A DNA stretch of 6,501 bases, taken from Streptomyces sp. NRRL F-4489. Lineage in GTDB: Bacteria; Actinomycetota; Actinomycetes; Streptomycetales; Streptomycetaceae. The position numbers were made by a program, and so were the translations under genes. Position 1 is the stretch's first letter; the number at the start of each line of letters is the position of its first letter. Of the stretch, positions 5,048 to 6,501 are shown piece after piece. The notes under the pieces are model-generated. The model ran no database searches. It was given only the letters and a program-made list of their open reading frames with translations, and had not been told where the DNA came from. Where the stretch lies: positions 1 to 6,501 of the forward strand of contig NZ_LLZI01000087.1 of NCBI RefSeq assembly GCF_001509485.1. Direction: 5' to 3'.

Positions 5048-6501
5048 AGCAAGACCTCCGGTATCTCCACGTAACGGGCGCGCAGCCACTCCCCCAGCGC
5101 CTTGGCCTGCGGATCGAACCGCGCCTGGGAGGCGACGCCCTCCCCCAGCAGCCCGTCCACGGTGAAATTCAGCGCAAGGAGGTTGGGCAGCACATGCCGC
5201 TCGACGGTCAACTCGCTCGTTTCGGGGAGCAGTTGCCGGAATCGTTCCACCGTCAGCTCGTGGGCGAGCCAGCGCCAGGCGGTGTCCGTACGGGCCCAGA
5301 CCCCGACGTTCGCCGAACCGCCCTTGTCTCCACTACGGGCCCCGGCGACGGCCCCTAGGGGGGCGCGGCGGGGGGGGCCGGGGGGCAGGGGGGCGGGGAG
5401 GTCGGGAGGTGGGGCCGGGTCGGTGGGTGCGGGCGCGGGCCCCCGCGTCGGCTCATGCCGCCGCCCCGGCACCGCCGCCGGGATCTCCACCCGCCGGCCG
5501 TCCGGCAGCACGGCCACCTGCGGCACCTCCGCCGCCGGCACCGCCGCCGCCTCGAACACCCCGTAGGGCGAACCCTTACCGGGCGGCGCCGTCACATGGA
5601 AACCGGGGTAGCTCGCCAGCGCCAGTTCCACCGCTGCCCCGCTCACCGCCCGCCCCACGACCTCCGGATCGGGGTCGCGGACGACGAGCCGGAGCAGCGC
5701 GCTCGCCTCCTCCTGTACCGCCGCGTCGCGGTGGTCGGTGCGCGCCAGGCTCCACCGCACCTCGGCCGGCCGCCGCCCGCCGCGCGCCAGCGCGTCCTCC
5801 ATCTGGTCGCGCACCAGCGCCGCCTTGGCCTCGACGCCGAGGCCGGTGAGCACGAACACGACCTCGTTGCGCCAGCCCCCGATCCGGGTCAGGCCGACCT
5901 TCAGCGTCGCGGGCGGCGCCTCGCCCCGCACCCCGGCGATCCGCACCCGGTCCGGGCCGTCGCCGGTCAGCCGTACGGTGTCCAGCCGCGCGGTGACATC
6001 GGGGCCCAGGTAGCGCGGTCCGGCCGTCTCGTACAGCAGCTGGGCGGTGACCGTGCCCGTGGTGACCGCGCCGCCGGTCCCGGGGTGCTTGGTGATCACC
6101 GCGCTGCCGTCCGCGTACACCTCGGCCAGCGGGAAACCGGGCCGCCGTACGTCGTGTTCGGTGAAGAACGCGTAGTTCCCGCCGGTCGCCTGCGTACCGC
6201 ACTCCAAGACGTGCCCGGCGACCACCGCGCCCGCCAGGTGGTCGTAGGCGTCCGCGGGCCACCCGTAGTGCGCCGCCGCCACCCCGCTGACCAGGGCCGC
6301 GTCGGTCACCCGCCCGGTGACCACGACATCCGCCCCGGCCCGCAGGCACGCCGCGATCCCGGCGCCCCCGAGGTACGCGTGCGCGGTGAGCACCCCCGGG
6401 CCCCACCCCCCGCGCCCCGTTAGGTCCCCCCCCTCCCCATCCGCCCCGGCCCCCGGACCCCCGCCCCCCTCCCCCACCCCCCTTCCGGCGTCCGCCAGTC
6501 C
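5044..6501 (-). CDS. AtuA-family (DUF1446) acyclic terpene utilisation protein, 5'-truncated by the window edge
   Basis: The frame is open to the right edge and ends at a TGA (5046-5044), giving 485 visible residues; the start lies outside. A GTG at 6477 is in frame but only about 100 bases before conserved sequence and lacks the family's N-terminal part, so it is not a credible start. Counting from the first visible codon, residues 37-73 read VLTAHAYLGGAGIA then AGADVVVTGRVTDAALV, and near 100 there is ECGTQATGGNY, all typical of the DUF1446 domain. A proline-rich linker (about 344-387) leads to the C-terminal AtuA-like domain with RSGDKGGSANVG (389-400). Members are needed for citronellol/geraniol breakdown in Pseudomonas, but their reaction is not established. 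It is cytoplasmic, with no signal peptide or membrane segment seen in the visible part. The stop overlaps the next gene's start, implying translational coupling. The first ~30 residues are unusually glycine-rich. Family assignment is firm; substrate is inferred. Confidence 0.92.
   Translation of the reverse strand, partial: GLADAGRGVGEGGGGPGAGADGEGGDLTGRGGWGPGVLTAHAYLGGAGIAACLRAGADVVVTGRVTDAALVSGVAAAHYGWPADAYDHLAGAVVAGHVLECGTQATGGNYAFFTEHDVRRPGFPLAEVYADGSAVITKHPGTGGAVTTGTVTAQLLYETAGPRYLGPDVTARLDTVRLTGDGPDRVRIAGVRGEAPPATLKVGLTRIGGWRNEVVFVLTGLGVEAKAALVRDQMEDALARGGRRPAEVRWSLARTDHRDAAVQEEASALLRLVVRDPDPEVVGRAVSGAAVELALASYPGFHVTAPPGKGSPYGVFEAAAVPAAEVPQVAVLPDGRRVEIPAAVPGRRHEPTRGPAPAPTDPAPPPDLPAPLPPGPPRRAPLGAVAGARSGDKGGSANVGVWARTDTAWRWLAHELTVERFRQLLPETSELTVERHVLPNLLALNFTVDGLLGEGVASQARFDPQAKALGEWLRARYVEIPEVLL
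5054..5059 (-). promoter_or_regulatory. Shine-Dalgarno for the carboxyltransferase gene; fixes the GTG start
   Basis: On the minus strand GGAGGT lies 6 bases before GTG at 5047, inside the last codons of the AtuA gene. The start GTG and the upstream stop TGA share bases (GTGA). The strong match to the anti-SD sequence makes this start much better supported than codons further upstream, and the overlap suggests coupled translation. Confidence 0.85.

Noticed and set aside
3383..5074. Plus-strand open frame of 563 codons
   Set aside because: It is antisense to the clearly conserved carboxyltransferase; the translation is His/Arg/Gly/Pro-rich without domain motifs and has no supported start.
5072..5074. 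Possible TTA (bldA-type) leucine codon on the minus strand
   Set aside because: The trinucleotide is out of frame, spanning the CGT-TAC codons for Arg-Tyr. No other TAA occurs on the plus strand of the window.
5455..6423. Plus-strand open frame of 322 codons opposite the AtuA gene
   Set aside because: It is Arg/His/Pro-rich with no motif; the minus-strand frame has clear DUF1446 motifs.

Overview
The window is a very GC-rich stretch (roughly three quarters G+C). Codon third positions are strongly G/C-biased and GTG starts are common. This points to a high-GC actinomycete, most likely Streptomyces or a close relative. All supported genes lie on the minus strand, so the transcript reads from right to left. 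No TTA leucine codon is visible in any of the four genes, so nothing here suggests bldA control.

In transcription order the window holds four genes. First is an AtuA-family protein (DUF1446) whose 5' end lies beyond the right edge (6501-5044). Second is the carboxyltransferase (beta) subunit of an acyl-CoA carboxylase of the methylcrotonyl/geranyl-CoA type (5047-3449), which overlaps the AtuA stop by 4 bases. Third is the biotin carboxylase/biotin carrier (alpha) subunit (3398-1419). Last is an acyl-CoA dehydrogenase (1326-151). The final ~150 bases (1-150) carry no credible gene. They hold a five-copy 13-bp tandem repeat and a GC-rich hairpin that could end the transcript.

The set fits catabolism of a branched or isoprenoid-like acyl-CoA. 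The dehydrogenase makes an alpha,beta-unsaturated 3-methyl-branched acyl-CoA, and the two carboxylase subunits carboxylate it at the gamma-methyl carbon using ATP, bicarbonate and biotin. The AtuA-family protein, whose reaction is not established, acts in the same route. The nearest known comparisons are the Pseudomonas acyclic terpene (atu) and leucine/isovalerate (liu) clusters. The enoyl-CoA hydratase, the lyase and a regulator are not in view, and the true substrate cannot be read from sequence alone.

The oddities are mostly non-coding. The whole gap between the two carboxylase genes is a run of six G-tracts that also supplies the ribosome-binding sequence. Two GTAC-centred arrays with 13-bp spacing flank the dehydrogenase gene in opposite orientations. 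The dehydrogenase lacks the usual C-terminal catalytic glutamate but has one at the isovaleryl-CoA dehydrogenase position. The visible start of the AtuA gene is an extreme G-run, glycine-rich stretch.
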